DNA of 56,535 nucleotides. Origin: Acidobacteriota bacterium (GTDB lineage: Bacteria > Acidobacteriota > Terriglobia > Bryobacterales > Bryobacteraceae). Below the pieces are notes generated by a model. That model was not told the DNA's origin. It was given only the letters and a program-made list of their open reading frames with translations, and made no database searches. This document shows, one piece after another, positions 37,671 through 48,603 of the stretch; the stretch's first letter is position 1; the number at the start of each line of letters is the position of its first letter. The translations under genes were made by a program, and so were the position numbers. The stretch is taken from the NCBI GenBank assembly GCA_003223115.1, contig QHXW01000011.1:1-56535 (forward strand), read 5' to 3'.

Positions 37671-38792
37671 TTATAGAACTTGCTTCAACGCAGCTTCAAA
37701 TCTCTCTAAGTCTGTTTCGTCGTTGTAGAAATGCGGCGAAACGCGCAGGTTGCCATGACGTGCCGCCACCAGCACCTTGCGTGATTTCAATTCGTGAGCC
37801 AGCACGCCCGCATCCTTTTCCTCGAAGCGAGCGGTCACGACAGGTGAAATGTAGAGCGAATCGCTGTCCGCGCGAAGCACCCCGCCCGCCCGGCGCAGAA
37901 TGTCGCGCACCGAACCTGCCAGTTGCATCACACGCTCGTCGATGACCTCGGGGCCGATCTCCAGCATCATCTCGACAGAGGCCGCCATGCCGTAAATGGG
38001 CCCGAAGGACAGCATCCCGCCTTCGTATTTTTCCGCCTCCGTTCCGAACTCCGGTGTGCCGTGATGCAGATTTTCATGATTGCGCCAGTCCCGATGACTG
38101 CGCCAGCCGATGATGTTGGGCCGCAGATGCCGGCGCAACTCCGAATCCACATAAATGAAACCCCCGCCGGTCGGCGCGAGTAGCCATTTATAACCATCCA
38201 CGGAAAGCATCGCCGGACGAATCGCCGAAATGTCCAGTTGCAGTGCTCCCAAGCCTTGCGTCCCATCAAGATAGAGCATTACGCCGCGTTCACGCAGAAA
38301 CCCTGAGATTTCCTCTAACGGCGGCCGGAAGCCTGTCGAATAATTCACCATGCTGAGGGCCACCAGACGCGTGCGCTGGTTGATCGCGTCGTAAAACCGC
38401 TCGAACGGTGTTTCGATAAACTCGACGCCCTGCGCGGCCAAATAGCCCGGGTAGTAATAGTGATTCGGGAATTCGTCTTCGAGCGTCACAATGCGGTCGC
38501 CCGGCTTCCAATCCATTCCGCCCATCATCAACGACAGTCCCGTGCACGCGTTTGGGATGAAAGCGATGTCGTCCGCCGCCGCATGGATCAACCGGGCAAT
38601 GGTCGCGCGGACGGAGTCCGCGTCCTCAAACCAACCCATGAAATCAGAACAGGCGTAGCGGTCCCGGCGCGCGAAGTGGCAGGCCACAGCTTCTGTCGCG
38701 CGTTTCGGAAGTTGGCCGAAAGTCGCGGTATTGAGGAAAATCCAGTTCTCGAGCGCGGGAAATTCGGCGCGGATTTTTTTCCAGTCCGTCAC
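37671..38792 (-). CDS. class V aminotransferase (cysteine-desulfurase-like, PLP)
   Basis: The 373-residue protein is a fold-type I PLP enzyme of the class V/NifS branch. NTATFGQLPKRA marks the N terminus, LDGTQGLGALQLD contains the PLP-nitrogen Asp, and the Schiff-base Lys lies in SVDGYKWLLAPTGGGFIYV. The active-site Cys loop of true cysteine desulfurases is not visible, so an isopenicillin-N-epimerase-like or kynureninase-like reaction is possible. The GTG start (38790-38792) lies one base after the proS stop, so it is coupled to that gene. Confidence 0.85.
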   Translation of the reverse strand: MTDWKKIRAEFPALENWIFLNTATFGQLPKRATEAVACHFARRDRYACSDFMGWFEDADSVRATIARLIHAAADDIAFIPNACTGLSLMMGGMDWKPGDRIVTLEDEFPNHYYYPGYLAAQGVEFIETPFERFYDAINQRTRLVALSMVNYSTGFRPPLEEISGFLRERGVMLYLDGTQGLGALQLDISAIRPAMLSVDGYKWLLAPTGGGFIYVDSELRRHLRPNIIGWRSHRDWRNHENLHHGTPEFGTEAEKYEGGMLSFGPIYGMAASVEMMLEIGPEVIDERVMQLAGSVRDILRRAGGVLRADSDSLYISPVVTARFEEKDAGVLAHELKSRKVLVAARHGNLRVSPHFYNDETDLERFEAALKQVL

Positions 38793-38793
38793 G

Positions 38794-40521
38794 TTAACCT
38801 TGGGCCAGAGCAGGCATGGCGCCCGCTATGCGGCTCCTCACTTCTGAAGCGGCATCGGCCACCACGACTTCGCTCAACTTCTTTCCGCGCCGCTCGATCA
38901 GCTCGACTTTGCCTTGTGCCAGTTTTTTCCCCACCGTAATGCGGAACGGCACGCCAATGAGATCGGCGTCTTTGAATTTCACGCCAGGACGCTCATCGCG
39001 GTCGTCCAACAGCGCATCCAGACCCAGCGCGAGGCAGTTCTGATAGATGTCGTCTGCCGCCTGGCGCTGTGCCGTATCGCCGCTGTTGACAGGCGTAACT
39101 ACAACCGCAAACGGCGCAATCGGCACCGGCAATGCCATGCCATCACCATCGTGATCCTGCTCTACCGCGGCGCTCAGAATGCGCTCGATTCCGATGCCGT
39201 AAGATCCCATGATCACCGGCACCTCTTCGCCGGCCGTATTCAGCACGCGCAGCCCCATGGATTCCGAATACTTGTAGCCGAGCTTAAAAATGTGGCCGAT
39301 CTCGATGGTTTTCTTCAACTCCACCGCCGCGCCGCATTGAACGCAGGTATCGCCTGGTGCGACTTGCCGCAACTCGTGAAACTCGGCCGTGAAATCCTCC
39401 CCGGGCGTCACATTTCGTAAGTGATAATCATCGCGGTTGGCGCCCGCGATCATATTGCGGCGTTTTTCCAACGCGCTGTCCGCCAAAATGCGGACGTTCT
39501 TCACTCCCACCGGTCCAAGCGAACCGGCATCAGCACCCAGCAACTTGCGCATCTCTTCGGGATGCGCCGGCCGGATCTCAACCGCGCCCAGCACTCCAGC
39601 CAATTTGGTTTCGCTCAACTGGTGGTCTCCACGCAGCAGCACCAGCAGCAGCGCACCGTCCGCCGTCATCACCAGACTCTTGATTTGCGAAGTGTCGGGA
39701 AGCCTGGTGAATTCCGACACTTCGGCAATCGTTTTACGGCCCGGCGTGTGAAACTGTTCCGGCTCAAGATCGCCCGCGGGATCGCCCTCTTGGGGCGCCG
39801 AGGAGTGCGCAAGAGCCTTTTCCAGGTTCGCCGAGTAGCCGCACTTCCCGCACAGCACCACGAAATCCTCGCCTGCGTCCGATGCCAGCATGAACTCGTG
39901 CGACTGGCTGCCGCCCATCGCGCCTGAATGCGCTTCCACCACGAGATACCTCAAGCCGCAGCGGTCGAAAATTCGCCGGTAAGCACGGTAATGCTTTTCA
40001 TACGACACATCCAACCCCGCCGGATCGAGATCGAAGCTGTAAGAATCCTTCATGATGAACTGGCGCACACGCAGCAGCCCGGATTTCGGCCTGAGCTCGT
40101 CGCGAAACTTGGTCTGGACCTGATACCAGATCTGAGGAAGCTGCTTGTAGCTGCGTAACTCGCCGCGCGCGATGGACGTCATCACTTCTTCGTGCGTCAT
40201 GCCCAGACACAGATCCCGCTGCCAGCGGTCCTTGAGCCGGAACATGTTGTCGCCCATCACATCCCAGCGGCCCGATTCCTGCCAAAGTTCCGCGGGATTC
40301 AGCGCCGGCAACAACATTTCCTGCGCGCCGATGGCGTCCATCTCTTCACGCACAATCTGAGTGATTTTCAATAGCGAGCGTTGCGCCAGGAAAAGATAAC
40401 TGTAGATGCCCGCCGCGAGCTGCCGGATGTATCCGGCGCGCACCAATAGCTGATGGCTCGCAACTTCCGCTTCCGCGGGATTTTCGCGCAATGTAGGGAT
40501 AAAGAGTTGGCTCCAACGCAT
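38794..40521 (-). CDS. proS: prolyl-tRNA synthetase, bacterial type
   Basis: The 575-residue enzyme is full length. Class II motifs are present: motif 1 around [18 protein letters not shown], motif 2 in [19 protein letters not shown], and motif 3 near [15 protein letters not shown]. Between motifs 2 and 3 (about 224-405) is the INS editing domain that removes mischarged alanine. A C-terminal anticodon-binding domain follows. It charges tRNA-Pro. It diverges from glyA across a 362-base region that holds repeated palindromic sequence. Confidence 0.97.
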   Translation of the reverse strand: MRWSQLFIPTLRENPAEAEVASHQLLVRAGYIRQLAAGIYSYLFLAQRSLLKITQIVREEMDAIGAQEMLLPALNPAELWQESGRWDVMGDNMFRLKDRWQRDLCLGMTHEEVMTSIARGELRSYKQLPQIWYQVQTKFRDELRPKSGLLRVRQFIMKDSYSFDLDPAGLDVSYEKHYRAYRRIFDRCGLRYLVVEAHSGAMGGSQSHEFMLASDAGEDFVVLCGKCGYSANLEKALAHSSAPQEGDPAGDLEPEQFHTPGRKTIAEVSEFTRLPDTSQIKSLVMTADGALLLVLLRGDHQLSETKLAGVLGAVEIRPAHPEEMRKLLGADAGSLGPVGVKNVRILADSALEKRRNMIAGANRDDYHLRNVTPGEDFTAEFHELRQVAPGDTCVQCGAAVELKKTIEIGHIFKLGYKYSESMGLRVLNTAGEEVPVIMGSYGIGIERILSAAVEQDHDGDGMALPVPIAPFAVVVTPVNSGDTAQRQAADDIYQNCLALGLDALLDDRDERPGVKFKDADLIGVPFRITVGKKLAQGKVELIERRGKKLSEVVVADAASEVRSRIAGAMPALAQG

Positions 40522-40883
40522 AATTCTGGTCGCTGACTTGTTGGGAAGTTCTTATTCTAGCAGATGGAGAGGGTAGTCCCCGTTGATCAGGAATGAGGAC
40601 CTTTCAGCTCGCTCAAACGCAAACAATTTCTGGTAAAGTTCTGGAGGTGTTATTCATATTCAAGTTAAATGGGGTCAAACTTGAATATGATTGAATATGG
40701 ATTGATCATCTGCTCTATATTCACTTCAGACTTGAATATGACATTTCATCAGACCTGAGATCCCCCACAATCAGTACAACGCCGCACCCAAATTGCGAAG
40801 ACGCGGATCGAGTATCATCGAGCATCACTCCGAACTATCGCGCCGCTCACCATCCCGGCCTGTCAGCGTGGCTCGGTGTTAGA
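40522..40883. other. divergent proS/glyA intergenic region
   Basis: The gap is richer in A+T than its surroundings near 40620-40760, where an 11-base repeat family is found (listed separately). An extended -10-like TGTTAGAAT at 40877-40885 lies so close to the first glyA ATG that, if used, translation would begin at a later ATG. No riboswitch or RNA gene was recognised. Confidence 0.4.
40654..40741. repeat. REP-like repeat cluster (CTTGAATATGA)
   Basis: The 11-mer CTTGAATATGA occurs at 40680-40690 and 40731-40741 in direct orientation and at 40654-40664 inverted; a shorter copy TTGAATATG follows immediately at 40691-40699. The inverted pair 40654-40664/40680-40690 could form an 11-bp hairpin around a 15-base loop holding ATGGGGTCAAA. 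The arrangement recalls REP elements mobilised by RAYT transposases, whose units often carry a GGGGTCA-type core, but that identity is inferred. No transposase is adjacent. Confidence 0.6.
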
Positions 40884-42179
40884 ATGACCTTCTCCCTCAT
40901 GTCCAATCGGATGTCGCAGCCCCTGGCCGAAGTTGATCCCGAAGTCTACGATGCCATTCGTCACGAGACGGAGCGCCAGAACGCGCAACTGGAGCTCATC
41001 GCGAGCGAGAATTTCACCTCCGAAGCCATTCTCGAGGCCACGGCCAGCGTCTTCACCAATAAGTACGCTGAAGGCTATCCCGGCAAGCGTTATTACGGTG
41101 GCTGCGAATTCGTTGATGTAGTCGAGAACCTGGCGCGAGAGCGTGCCAAGAAAATCTTCGGGGCCGAGTATGTCAACGTGCAGCCGCACTCCGGTTCCCA
41201 GGCGAATCAGGCGGCCTACGCATCCGTGCTGCAGCCCGGCGACACCATCCTCGGTCTGAACCTGTCACACGGCGGCCACCTTACTCACGGCCATCACCTC
41301 AACTTTTCCGGTAAGACATATAAGGTGGTGCCTTACGGCGTCCGCAAAGACGACGAGCGCATCGACTATGAGGAGTTGCAGAAACTCGCCGAAGAGCACA
41401 AACCCAAATTGATCATCGCCGGCGGCAGCGCGTATTCCCGCATCTTGGATTTTCCGCGTTTTCGTCAGGTTGCGGACTCGGTGGGCGCGCTGCTGCTCGT
41501 CGATATGGCGCACTTCTCTGGTCTGGTTGCCGCGGGCGTTCATCCGAACCCGTGCCAATGGGCCGACATCGTCACTTCTACCACGCATAAGACTCTGCGC
41601 GGGCCGCGCTCCGGTCTGATCTTGGCGAAAGCGCAATACGGCCCGGCCATCGACAAGACCGTGTTCCCGGGGATTCAGGGTGGGCCGCTGGTTCATGTCA
41701 TCGCCGCCAAGGCGGTGTGCTTTCTCGAAGCCATGCAGCCGGAGTTCATCGAGTACCAGAAACAAGTAGTGGCCAACGCGCGCGCCCTGGCGCAGGGTAT
41801 GAGCGAACAAGGATATCGCGTGGTTTCCGGTGGCACCGACACGCACGTGATGCTGGTTGACGTGTTCTCGAAAGGCGTCCGCGGCAAGGAAGCCGAGCAA
41901 GCGCTTGACCGTGCGCGCATCACCGTCAACAAGAACACCATCCCCTTCGATCTGAATCCACCGCTTAACCCCAGCGGGATCCGGTTGGGCAGTCCCGCCG
42001 TGACCACTCGCGGGTTCCGCGAGCCCGAAATGCAGCGGACCGCAACCCTCATCGCCGAAGTCCTGGACAATATTTCGTCCGAAGACACCATTGCCCGTGT
42101 CCGGCGCGAGGTTCAGAAGCTCACCGATCGATTCCGGTTGTACAGTTGGAAGCTGGAACGGGCCCCGGCGGCAAAATAG
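40884..42179 (+). CDS. glyA: serine hydroxymethyltransferase
   Basis: The 431-residue enzyme interconverts serine and glycine with tetrahydrofolate. It keeps [26 protein letters not shown], the PLP lysine in [14 protein letters not shown], and the C-terminal [14 protein letters not shown]. The first ATG (40884) is reported, but ATGs at 40899 and 40911 are equally good, because no ribosome binding site separates them and a promoter-like box overlaps the first. The gene ends in TAG and is followed after 24 bases by a glycosyltransferase gene. Confidence 0.96.
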   Translation: MTFSLMSNRMSQPLAEVDPEVYDAIRHETERQNAQLELIASENFTSEAILEATASVFTNKYAEGYPGKRYYGGCEFVDVVENLARERAKKIFGAEYVNVQPHSGSQANQAAYASVLQPGDTILGLNLSHGGHLTHGHHLNFSGKTYKVVPYGVRKDDERIDYEELQKLAEEHKPKLIIAGGSAYSRILDFPRFRQVADSVGALLLVDMAHFSGLVAAGVHPNPCQWADIVTSTTHKTLRGPRSGLILAKAQYGPAIDKTVFPGIQGGPLVHVIAAKAVCFLEAMQPEFIEYQKQVVANARALAQGMSEQGYRVVSGGTDTHVMLVDVFSKGVRGKEAEQALDRARITVNKNTIPFDLNPPLNPSGIRLGSPAVTTRGFREPEMQRTATLIAEVLDNISSEDTIARVRREVQKLTDRFRLYSWKLERAPAAK

Positions 42180-42203
42180 GCCGCGTGGCCTGCCGGCCCG
42201 CGC

Positions 42204-43364
42204 ATGATCAAAATCGTCATCGACGTCCGGCACCTGCGGGATTTCGGCATCGGAACGTACATTCGTAATCTGGTTCAGGCGCTGGCGCACGCGGATCGCG
42301 AAAACGAATACGTGCTGGTCTCGCTGCCGGATGAAGTCCGCCTGCTTGCGGGCCTTCCTCCAAATTTCAAAGTTTCGGTTTATAAAGCCGGGGACAGCCG
42401 GCCCGCGGAGCACATCGCGTTTCCGTTATTTCTACGGCAGTTCTCCGCCGACGTGCACCATATTCCGCTCAACCAGGTGCCACTGCTGATGCTCAAGCCT
42501 TACGTGGTGACCATTCACGACATGGCCAGCCTGGTGTTCAACGTGGAATCCGGCCTCAAAATGAGCGCGCGCCGGTTTCGCTTTCGCCGCGGTCTATTGC
42601 GGGCTGAGCAGGTGATGACGGTGTCCGCCGCCACCCGCCGCGATGTGGTCAATGTCCTTCAAATTCCAGCCGAACGCGTACGGCTGGTCTATGGGGCACC
42701 CGATCCCGAGTTTTTCCGGCACAGGCACGCGGCCGATGCTCGTGCCGCAGGACCGGCAACCGAGGATCAGGAGCGGCGCCGCATCATGGAGCGCTATCAG
42801 ATCCACTACCCCTTCCTGCTCTACGCCGGCAATATCCGCCCGCAGAAGAACATTCCGCGCCTGGTAGAGGCATTCGCCGTCGTCCGTAACGAGCTCGCCG
42901 GCCATCCCAAGTACCGCGACCTCCGCCTGGTGATCATCGGTGACGAAATCGCCCGTAATCCGGCCGTCCGCCATGCCGTCATTCACAGTCGAGTGGAAAA
43001 TTGCGCGCGCTTTCTGGGCTTCGTCCCCTTCGATACTCTGCGCGTATTTTACGAATGCGCCTCGGCATTCGTTTTTCCCTCGCTGTATGAAGGGTTCGGT
43101 CTGCCGCCACTCGAGGCCATGGCCTCCGGCACGCCCGTCGTCACCTCCAACGTCAGTTCGCTGCCCGAAGCAGTGGGCGACTCGGCCGTGCTTGTGAATC
43201 CGGAGAACGTTTTCGAAATTGCGCGTGGTATCCGCGAAGTGCTGCTCGACGATGACCTTCGTTCCCGGCTGGTGGTGAAGGGCAAAGAACAGGCGGCACG
43301 GTTTAACTGGGAACGTACCGCGCGCGAGATCATCAGTATCTATGAGGAGGTGGCAAGGAAATGA
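42204..43364 (+). CDS. GT4-family glycosyltransferase
   Basis: The 386-residue protein is a GT-B glycosyltransferase of the GT4 type. VIDVRHLRDFGIGTYIRNLV is the usual N-terminal beginning, PFLLYAGNIRPQKNIPRLVE starts the donor domain, and EGFGLPPLEAMASGTPVV contains the E-x7-E nucleotide-sugar motif. It retains the anomeric configuration. The acceptor is unknown; polysaccharide or glycolipid synthesis is typical. It has no membrane helix and overlaps the next gene by four bases (ATGA). Confidence 0.92.
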   Translation: MIKIVIDVRHLRDFGIGTYIRNLVQALAHADRENEYVLVSLPDEVRLLAGLPPNFKVSVYKAGDSRPAEHIAFPLFLRQFSADVHHIPLNQVPLLMLKPYVVTIHDMASLVFNVESGLKMSARRFRFRRGLLRAEQVMTVSAATRRDVVNVLQIPAERVRLVYGAPDPEFFRHRHAADARAAGPATEDQERRRIMERYQIHYPFLLYAGNIRPQKNIPRLVEAFAVVRNELAGHPKYRDLRLVIIGDEIARNPAVRHAVIHSRVENCARFLGFVPFDTLRVFYECASAFVFPSLYEGFGLPPLEAMASGTPVVTSNVSSLPEAVGDSAVLVNPENVFEIARGIREVLLDDDLRSRLVVKGKEQAARFNWERTAREIISIYEEVARK

Positions 43365-44965
43365 ACCCGCCAGGCAAAAGTTCCACGATGGTTCGTCAAA
43401 AACGGCGCTGGCTGACCGTTGGATATGTCCTCTTCACAGCCGGTCCCGTATTGCCGGCGAATGCAGCCGCGCCATCCATTGAGACGCTCAAGAAAGAAGC
43501 CCGCGAGATAGTACGCGCGAACACCACGCTCACGCAGCAAATGGTGGATTCGATCTTCAGCTTCTCGGAGCTGGGCTTCCAGGAGTTTGAAACTACCGCC
43601 TACGTCACCGGGATTCTCGAAAAAGAGGGCTTTAGCGTCACGCGAGGCGTGGCCGGAATGCCCACCGCGTTTGTAGCGAGTTGGGGCTCTGGGAAACCGT
43701 TCATCGGTTTCATGGCCGATATCGACGGACTGCCGGAGACCTCGCAAAAACCCGGTGTGGCGTATCATGCTCCGCTGATTCCCGGCGGTCCGGGCCACGG
43801 CGAAGGACATAATGCAGGCCAGGCCGTTAACGTCACGGCGGCCATAGCGGTCAAGCGCCTGATGCAGAAATACAATATTCCGGGCACCATCCGCGTTTAT
43901 CCCGGAGTCGCCGAAGAGCTGCTCGCCAGCCGCACCTACATGGTGAATACGGGCCTCTTTCATGATCTCGACGTGATGCTGAGCACGCACATTTCGAGCG
44001 ATTTCGGCACCAAATACGGTCCCGGCAATTCCGGTCTAGTTTCCACACAGTACAGTTTTCACGGGCAGAGCGCGCACGCATCGAGTTCACCGTGGAAAGG
44101 CCGCAGTGCGCTCGATGCCGTGGAGCTCATGGATGTAGCCTGGAACTTCCGCCGCGAGCATTTGCGGCCGGAACAGCGCTCGCACTATGTGATCGTGCAC
44201 GGCGGCGACCAGCCCAATGTCGTTCCACCCGAAGCTACCGTCTGGTATTTCTTCCGTGAGTGGGATTACGACCATATCCGCGAACTGCACGAACTCGGCA
44301 CCAGAATGGCCCAGGCCGCGGCCATGATGACCGATACCACCATGACCGAGCGCGTGCTTGCGGCGACCTGGCCCGGCTTCTTCAACAAGCCAGTGGCCAA
44401 AGCGCTTACGGCCAACGTCAAAGAGGTCGGAATGCCCGAGTGGTCCGAAGCGGATGAGACGCTTGCCCGCGGCGCGCAGACCGAGATGAAATCCACCGTC
44501 GAAGGCCTCAAGAAAAAGGTCGCGGATCTGAAGCCGGAAGCAGTCGATTACTCGAACGCCGGATCGGACGATATCGCGGAAGTCTCCTGGAATTTGCCCA
44601 CCGTGGTTTTACGCTATCCCGGCAACATTCCGGGCATGATCGCGCACCATTGGTCGAGCGGCATCGCCATGGCAACGCCCATCGCGCATAAGGGTGCAAC
44701 CGCGGGCGCAGAAGCACACGCCATGACGGCGCTCGATCTGTTGCTCAGGCCTGAGGTGTTGAGCGCCGCGCGAAGTTATTTCGAACAGCAGAGTAAAGCC
44801 ACCCGCTGGCAATCCCTGCTGCCTGCCGATGCCAAGGCGCCCATTGATCTGAACCGCGAGAAAATGGAGCGCTTTCGGCCGGAGCTCCGCAAGCTCCGCT
44901 ATGACCCGGAAAAGTACAAGAGCTACCTCGATCAGTTGGGAATTCACTATCCAACTGTGCGATAG
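43361..44965 (+). CDS. exported M20-family metallopeptidase/amidohydrolase
   Basis: The 534-residue protein has a signal sequence (about 15-35) and then an M20 peptidase domain like p-aminobenzoyl-glutamate hydrolase subunit B: FMADIDGLPE, GPGHGEGHNAG (metal-site His), PGVAEELLASRTYM (catalytic Glu pair), and HGQSAHASSSPWKGRSALDA in the dimerisation domain. Such enzymes cleave amide bonds of acyl-amino acids. Its ATG overlaps the glycosyltransferase stop, which is an unusual pairing. Ends in TAG, converging on the TonB receptor gene. Confidence 0.88.
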   Translation: MNPPGKSSTMVRQKRRWLTVGYVLFTAGPVLPANAAAPSIETLKKEAREIVRANTTLTQQMVDSIFSFSELGFQEFETTAYVTGILEKEGFSVTRGVAGMPTAFVASWGSGKPFIGFMADIDGLPETSQKPGVAYHAPLIPGGPGHGEGHNAGQAVNVTAAIAVKRLMQKYNIPGTIRVYPGVAEELLASRTYMVNTGLFHDLDVMLSTHISSDFGTKYGPGNSGLVSTQYSFHGQSAHASSSPWKGRSALDAVELMDVAWNFRREHLRPEQRSHYVIVHGGDQPNVVPPEATVWYFFREWDYDHIRELHELGTRMAQAAAMMTDTTMTERVLAATWPGFFNKPVAKALTANVKEVGMPEWSEADETLARGAQTEMKSTVEGLKKKVADLKPEAVDYSNAGSDDIAEVSWNLPTVVLRYPGNIPGMIAHHWSSGIAMATPIAHKGATAGAEAHAMTALDLLLRPEVLSAARSYFEQQSKATRWQSLLPADAKAPIDLNREKMERFRPELRKLRYDPEKYKSYLDQLGIHYPTVR

Positions 44966-45102
44966 CGCTGTGTCTGTTATGCCCCGGACGGAATCCAGCT
45001 CGGACTTGTCCCGCGGCCATGCACTACGTGGCCATTTGCGACACATCCGGAGAAAAAATGCAGGCGCCAAGACGCCACCCGCGATCACACTGGTCCGATT
45101 GG

Positions 45103-48100
45103 TCAGAAGTAGAACTTCATCCCGAGTTGCACCACGCGGGCGGCGGCCGCACTGCTGATTCTTCCGAAGTTCGCCTTGTCGCTGACATTCGTATTGGGGT
45201 TGTACAGGTTCACATGGTTCAACCCGTTAAACATCTCGGCACGGAACTGGAGGCTCTTGCCTTCAAGAATGCGGGTCGTCTTGAAGAATGAAAGGTCGAA
45301 GTTGCTAGACCCAGGTCCCATCACCACACCCTCGCCGGAATTGCCATACCGGGTGTACTGAGGGTCGACAAATGCGGCGGTGTTGAACCATTCGGCTTTG
45401 GTGCGCTGACCAGTCGGCAAATTCGCCGGCAGGCCCGTGGCATCTGCCTTGTTCGCGGCGCGGCTGCCCACGCCGTTGCTGACGCTAGAACCGATGCCCA
45501 GCCAGCCACCAGAACTGAATGTAGCGATACCGTTGAACTGCCAGCCGCCAATAATCCTGGCCAGAACCGGATTGGCGGTATTCGCCAGCGGCTTGCCCGG
45601 CCCGAAGGGCAGTTCGTACACCCAGCTAATGAGGGCACGGTGCGGACTGCCTGACGGTCCGTAGTTGTGCCGGATGTTGTTGATGTCCATAACCGTATAG
45701 TTGTCGTAGGACCGGATCCCCATCTGCTTCATCCAGGTGTAGTTGCCGATGACCGCCAAGCCGGCGCTGAAGCGGCGCTCCACGTGGACGTCGAGAGCGT
45801 TGTAGTTCGAGTAAGTGGAGGAAGTGTTCGCGCTCACAAACCCTAGGCGCTGGTGAGGACGGCGCTGGTTGATGGTCAAGGGGTTGGCTGGGTCAAAAGG
45901 GACAGCCTGGTTCGCATCGTAACGGTTGGGCAGGTTCACTCCTTTGTTGCCAACGTAGCCAATCTGGAACAGGATGTTGCGCGGCAGCTCGCGCTGGATA
46001 TTTACGTTGTATTGATAGACCAGCGGCAGGGATTTGTCCTTCAGGTAGTTCACCGTAGTACCGCTGAGGTCGGCTGACAGGTCCGTAATGGCCGGCCACC
46101 ACAGCGTCTGCATGGTGAAGCTGGGCTTCGGAACGTCGTTACCAATGAAGTTTTCGTTCACGTATGGCGGGTGGAAGTGCTGCAGACCCGACTCGTACTG
46201 GCGATAGTTGCCGTACATCATGCCGAAGCCGCCGCGGATCACGGTCTTCTTCGACCAGGTCGGATTGTATGCCAGACCCAGTCGCGGTCCAAAGTTCTTC
46301 TTGGGCGTGGGCAGCATGCGCCGCGGAATATCTTTGCCGGCGAAATCCATGTTGTGCTTGCTGAAATTCCAGTTTGCGAATGCATCGTGGATTTCGAGCG
46401 GGAACTGCACCAGTTCGTAGCGCAGGCCGAGGTTCAGGGTCAGTTGGGAATTGACCTTGAAGTCGTCCTGGGCGAAGAACGAGAACTCGCCCTGGCGCGT
46501 GTCGTAGCTGTACTTGCCGGTACCGCGCAGAGCCACCTGGGCCCACCACGGAATCCCGAACAGATAGTCGGCGATGTTGTTGCCGGTGTACTGGCCGTTG
46601 AAGTAGTAGTCGCCGTTCTGATTGGCCCAGCCAAGATCATCATATTCCAGCCAGCGCAGGTCCGTGCCAAATTTGAACTGATGGCGGCGCCGCGTCAGCA
46701 AGAATTGTTCGTTGAACTGCAGGTTGCCGTCGGTTGCACCTGTGGGCTGCCATTCCGGCGAACCGGCGCAGGCAAAGTTAGGCTGGATGCACATTTCGGG
46801 AGGCGAGTAGGCAAATGCCTCTGGGTTAACGTTCTTGATGCCGAATTCGGTGGCGGCCACGTTGCTGGTGGCGATCTTATCCTGACCGCCGTAGCGCACG
46901 TTCCTGTAGTACCCGCCGCGGAAGACGTTCAAAATCGTGGGGCTCAGCACGTGCGTATACTGCACAGCGAAGGTCGGCCTGCTTTTCGCCGTGGCGAGAC
47001 TGCCGGTGTACTCGTTGGCGCCTGGGTTCAGCGATTGAAAGTTATAGAACGTCACGAAACCGTCGAGGCGAATGTTGTTGTTGAAATTGTGGTCGATACG
47101 AGCCGTGCCCTGGTCGTCGTTTTCCGAATAGCCGGACGTATAGGTGTAGTTATACCCTGCCAGGGGCGAGTTGCCCGGAATGCGGAAGTACTTCGCGCCT
47201 GCTTTGCCGAATTGCGTGATCCGGCTGGCCGGAACGACATTGCCTGTGAAAGGAACGCCGGTGTCCGGATCCTTGGCGATCTGGGACATGGAGGAAAGAT
47301 CACCGCCCAATTGGGCTTGCGTCGGCATGTTGGTGTAGCCGATCGAGCCTCTGCGGACACGCTCACTCTCGTAATTGAGGAAGAAGAACGTTTTGTTGTG
47401 AATGATTGGACCGCCCACGCTGGTGCCGAACTGGTTCTGGCGCAGCGGAGACTTCGTGTTCGTGAAGTTGTACGAGTATCGCGCATCCAATTTTTCGTTG
47501 CGCAGAAACTCGAACACGGCGCCATGAAATTCGTTGCTGCCCGACTTGATGGTTGCATTGACAATCGTCGTGCCGCGGCCGTACTCCGCCGCGAAGGCGT
47601 TTTGCAGGATCTTGAACTCGCCCACCGCATCCACCGATATGCTGACACCGTAGCCGCCCTCGCGCTGCGTGCGGGTATCGATGCCGCCAATGAGAAAGCT
47701 GTTGCCGGTATAACGGTTACCCTCGCTGACGAAACTCGGGCCGGGCGACCTATCCGGTCCGCCCGTCGAAACCACGCCGTTGGTCAGCGTCGCGAGTTGC
47801 AGGTACGATCTGCCATTGAGGGGAAGATCGATGATCTGTCGGTTCTCGACCACTTGGCCGACGTCCGAGGTCTCGGTGGCTAATGTAGCCAGAGTTGCGA
47901 CTACCTCAACCTTCTCCGAAACCTGGCCGACCTGCATGATCAGATCGAATCGAGCCACCTGGTTTACCTGAAGCTGGATGCCGGTTATGTCCAACGGGCG
48001 GAAACCGGTCAACTCCCCGTGGATGCGGTATTTGCCTGGGAACAGCGTGGTGAACGCATAGGCGCCCAATTCATTCGTAACCGCGGTCTCGTTTGTGCTG

Positions 48101-48276
48101 GTCGCTTGGTTAGTGACCGTAACCGTCACTTGCGGAACCACGGCTCCGCTGGCGTCCCGTGCAGTGCCCACGATGCTGCCATACGTGGTCTGCGCCAAGC
48201 CGCGCGAAACAGCACCGGCGGCCAATAGCAGCGCGAAAGCTGCGACCGCGGCTTGGCGTGATGTTTGCACTCGCAT
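45103..48276 (-). CDS. Oar-like TonB-dependent receptor, intact
   Basis: Predicted 1057 residues from ATG 48276, chosen because AGAAAGGAAAAG lies just upstream; an earlier in-frame ATG at 48333 would add 19 residues ahead of the signal peptide. The signal peptide (about 1-27) is followed by a carboxypeptidase-regulatory-like domain ([20 protein letters not shown]), the plug ([29 protein letters not shown]) and a 22-strand-type barrel ending in the aromatic GMKFYF. It belongs to the same family as the broken receptor at 28.4-31.9 kb and shows what that gene would encode. Substrate unknown. Confidence 0.92.
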   Translation of the reverse strand: MRVQTSRQAAVAAFALLLAAGAVSRGLAQTTYGSIVGTARDASGAVVPQVTVTVTNQATSTNETAVTNELGAYAFTTLFPGKYRIHGELTGFRPLDITGIQLQVNQVARFDLIMQVGQVSEKVEVVATLATLATETSDVGQVVENRQIIDLPLNGRSYLQLATLTNGVVSTGGPDRSPGPSFVSEGNRYTGNSFLIGGIDTRTQREGGYGVSISVDAVGEFKILQNAFAAEYGRGTTIVNATIKSGSNEFHGAVFEFLRNEKLDARYSYNFTNTKSPLRQNQFGTSVGGPIIHNKTFFFLNYESERVRRGSIGYTNMPTQAQLGGDLSSMSQIAKDPDTGVPFTGNVVPASRITQFGKAGAKYFRIPGNSPLAGYNYTYTSGYSENDDQGTARIDHNFNNNIRLDGFVTFYNFQSLNPGANEYTGSLATAKSRPTFAVQYTHVLSPTILNVFRGGYYRNVRYGGQDKIATSNVAATEFGIKNVNPEAFAYSPPEMCIQPNFACAGSPEWQPTGATDGNLQFNEQFLLTRRRHQFKFGTDLRWLEYDDLGWANQNGDYYFNGQYTGNNIADYLFGIPWWAQVALRGTGKYSYDTRQGEFSFFAQDDFKVNSQLTLNLGLRYELVQFPLEIHDAFANWNFSKHNMDFAGKDIPRRMLPTPKKNFGPRLGLAYNPTWSKKTVIRGGFGMMYGNYRQYESGLQHFHPPYVNENFIGNDVPKPSFTMQTLWWPAITDLSADLSGTTVNYLKDKSLPLVYQYNVNIQRELPRNILFQIGYVGNKGVNLPNRYDANQAVPFDPANPLTINQRRPHQRLGFVSANTSSTYSNYNALDVHVERRFSAGLAVIGNYTWMKQMGIRSYDNYTVMDINNIRHNYGPSGSPHRALISWVYELPFGPGKPLANTANPVLARIIGGWQFNGIATFSSGGWLGIGSSVSNGVGSRAANKADATGLPANLPTGQRTKAEWFNTAAFVDPQYTRYGNSGEGVVMGPGSSNFDLSFFKTTRILEGKSLQFRAEMFNGLNHVNLYNPNTNVSDKANFGRISSAAAARVVQLGMKFYF

Positions 48277-48603
48277 AACTTTTCCTTTCTTTAAACGTTT
48301 GCTGCGTGGAAATGAAATCAAGCCCGATCTCATGAATATGTTCGAGCGTGGCTTCTTCCGAGGTGCGGGATTCGCCGCGGAAAATGACCTTTACGATTGT
48401 CGAATGATCGTCGCGCATCCACGTCCGGTTCTGTGCACTGCGCGCCGTGATTTCGCCCTTTTCATGAGGAGCGGAACTAGTTCACCCAGTTAATTCTATA
48501 GGTTTGTATCACTGTTGGGGAGAGAAAACAAGGGTGGGAGTGGCGTCATGGGCTCAGATCGGATGCCGAGCTCGAATGGCAACAATTGCGGCGAACTTCA
48601 GGC
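48277..48603. other. leader region of the minus-strand receptor gene
   Basis: This holds the receptor's leader. A minus-strand frame from ATG 48418 (beginning MRDDHSTIVKVIFRGES) runs into the receptor gene in another frame; it is short, unlike any family I know, and may be a leader peptide or chance. No terminator, repeat or RNA gene was recognised. Confidence 0.3.

Noticed and set aside
41265-42413. A 382-residue minus-strand open frame
   Set aside because: Antisense to glyA and the glycosyltransferase gene; no recognisable motif.
46171-47883. A 570-residue open frame on the plus strand
   Set aside because: It is fully antisense to the intact TonB receptor gene and has no family features; GC-rich coding DNA often leaves such shadow frames.
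48110-48418. A 102-residue minus-strand gene ahead of the receptor
   Set aside because: It overlaps the receptor start in another frame, its second half is receptor DNA read out of frame, and no family fits; at most a leader peptide.
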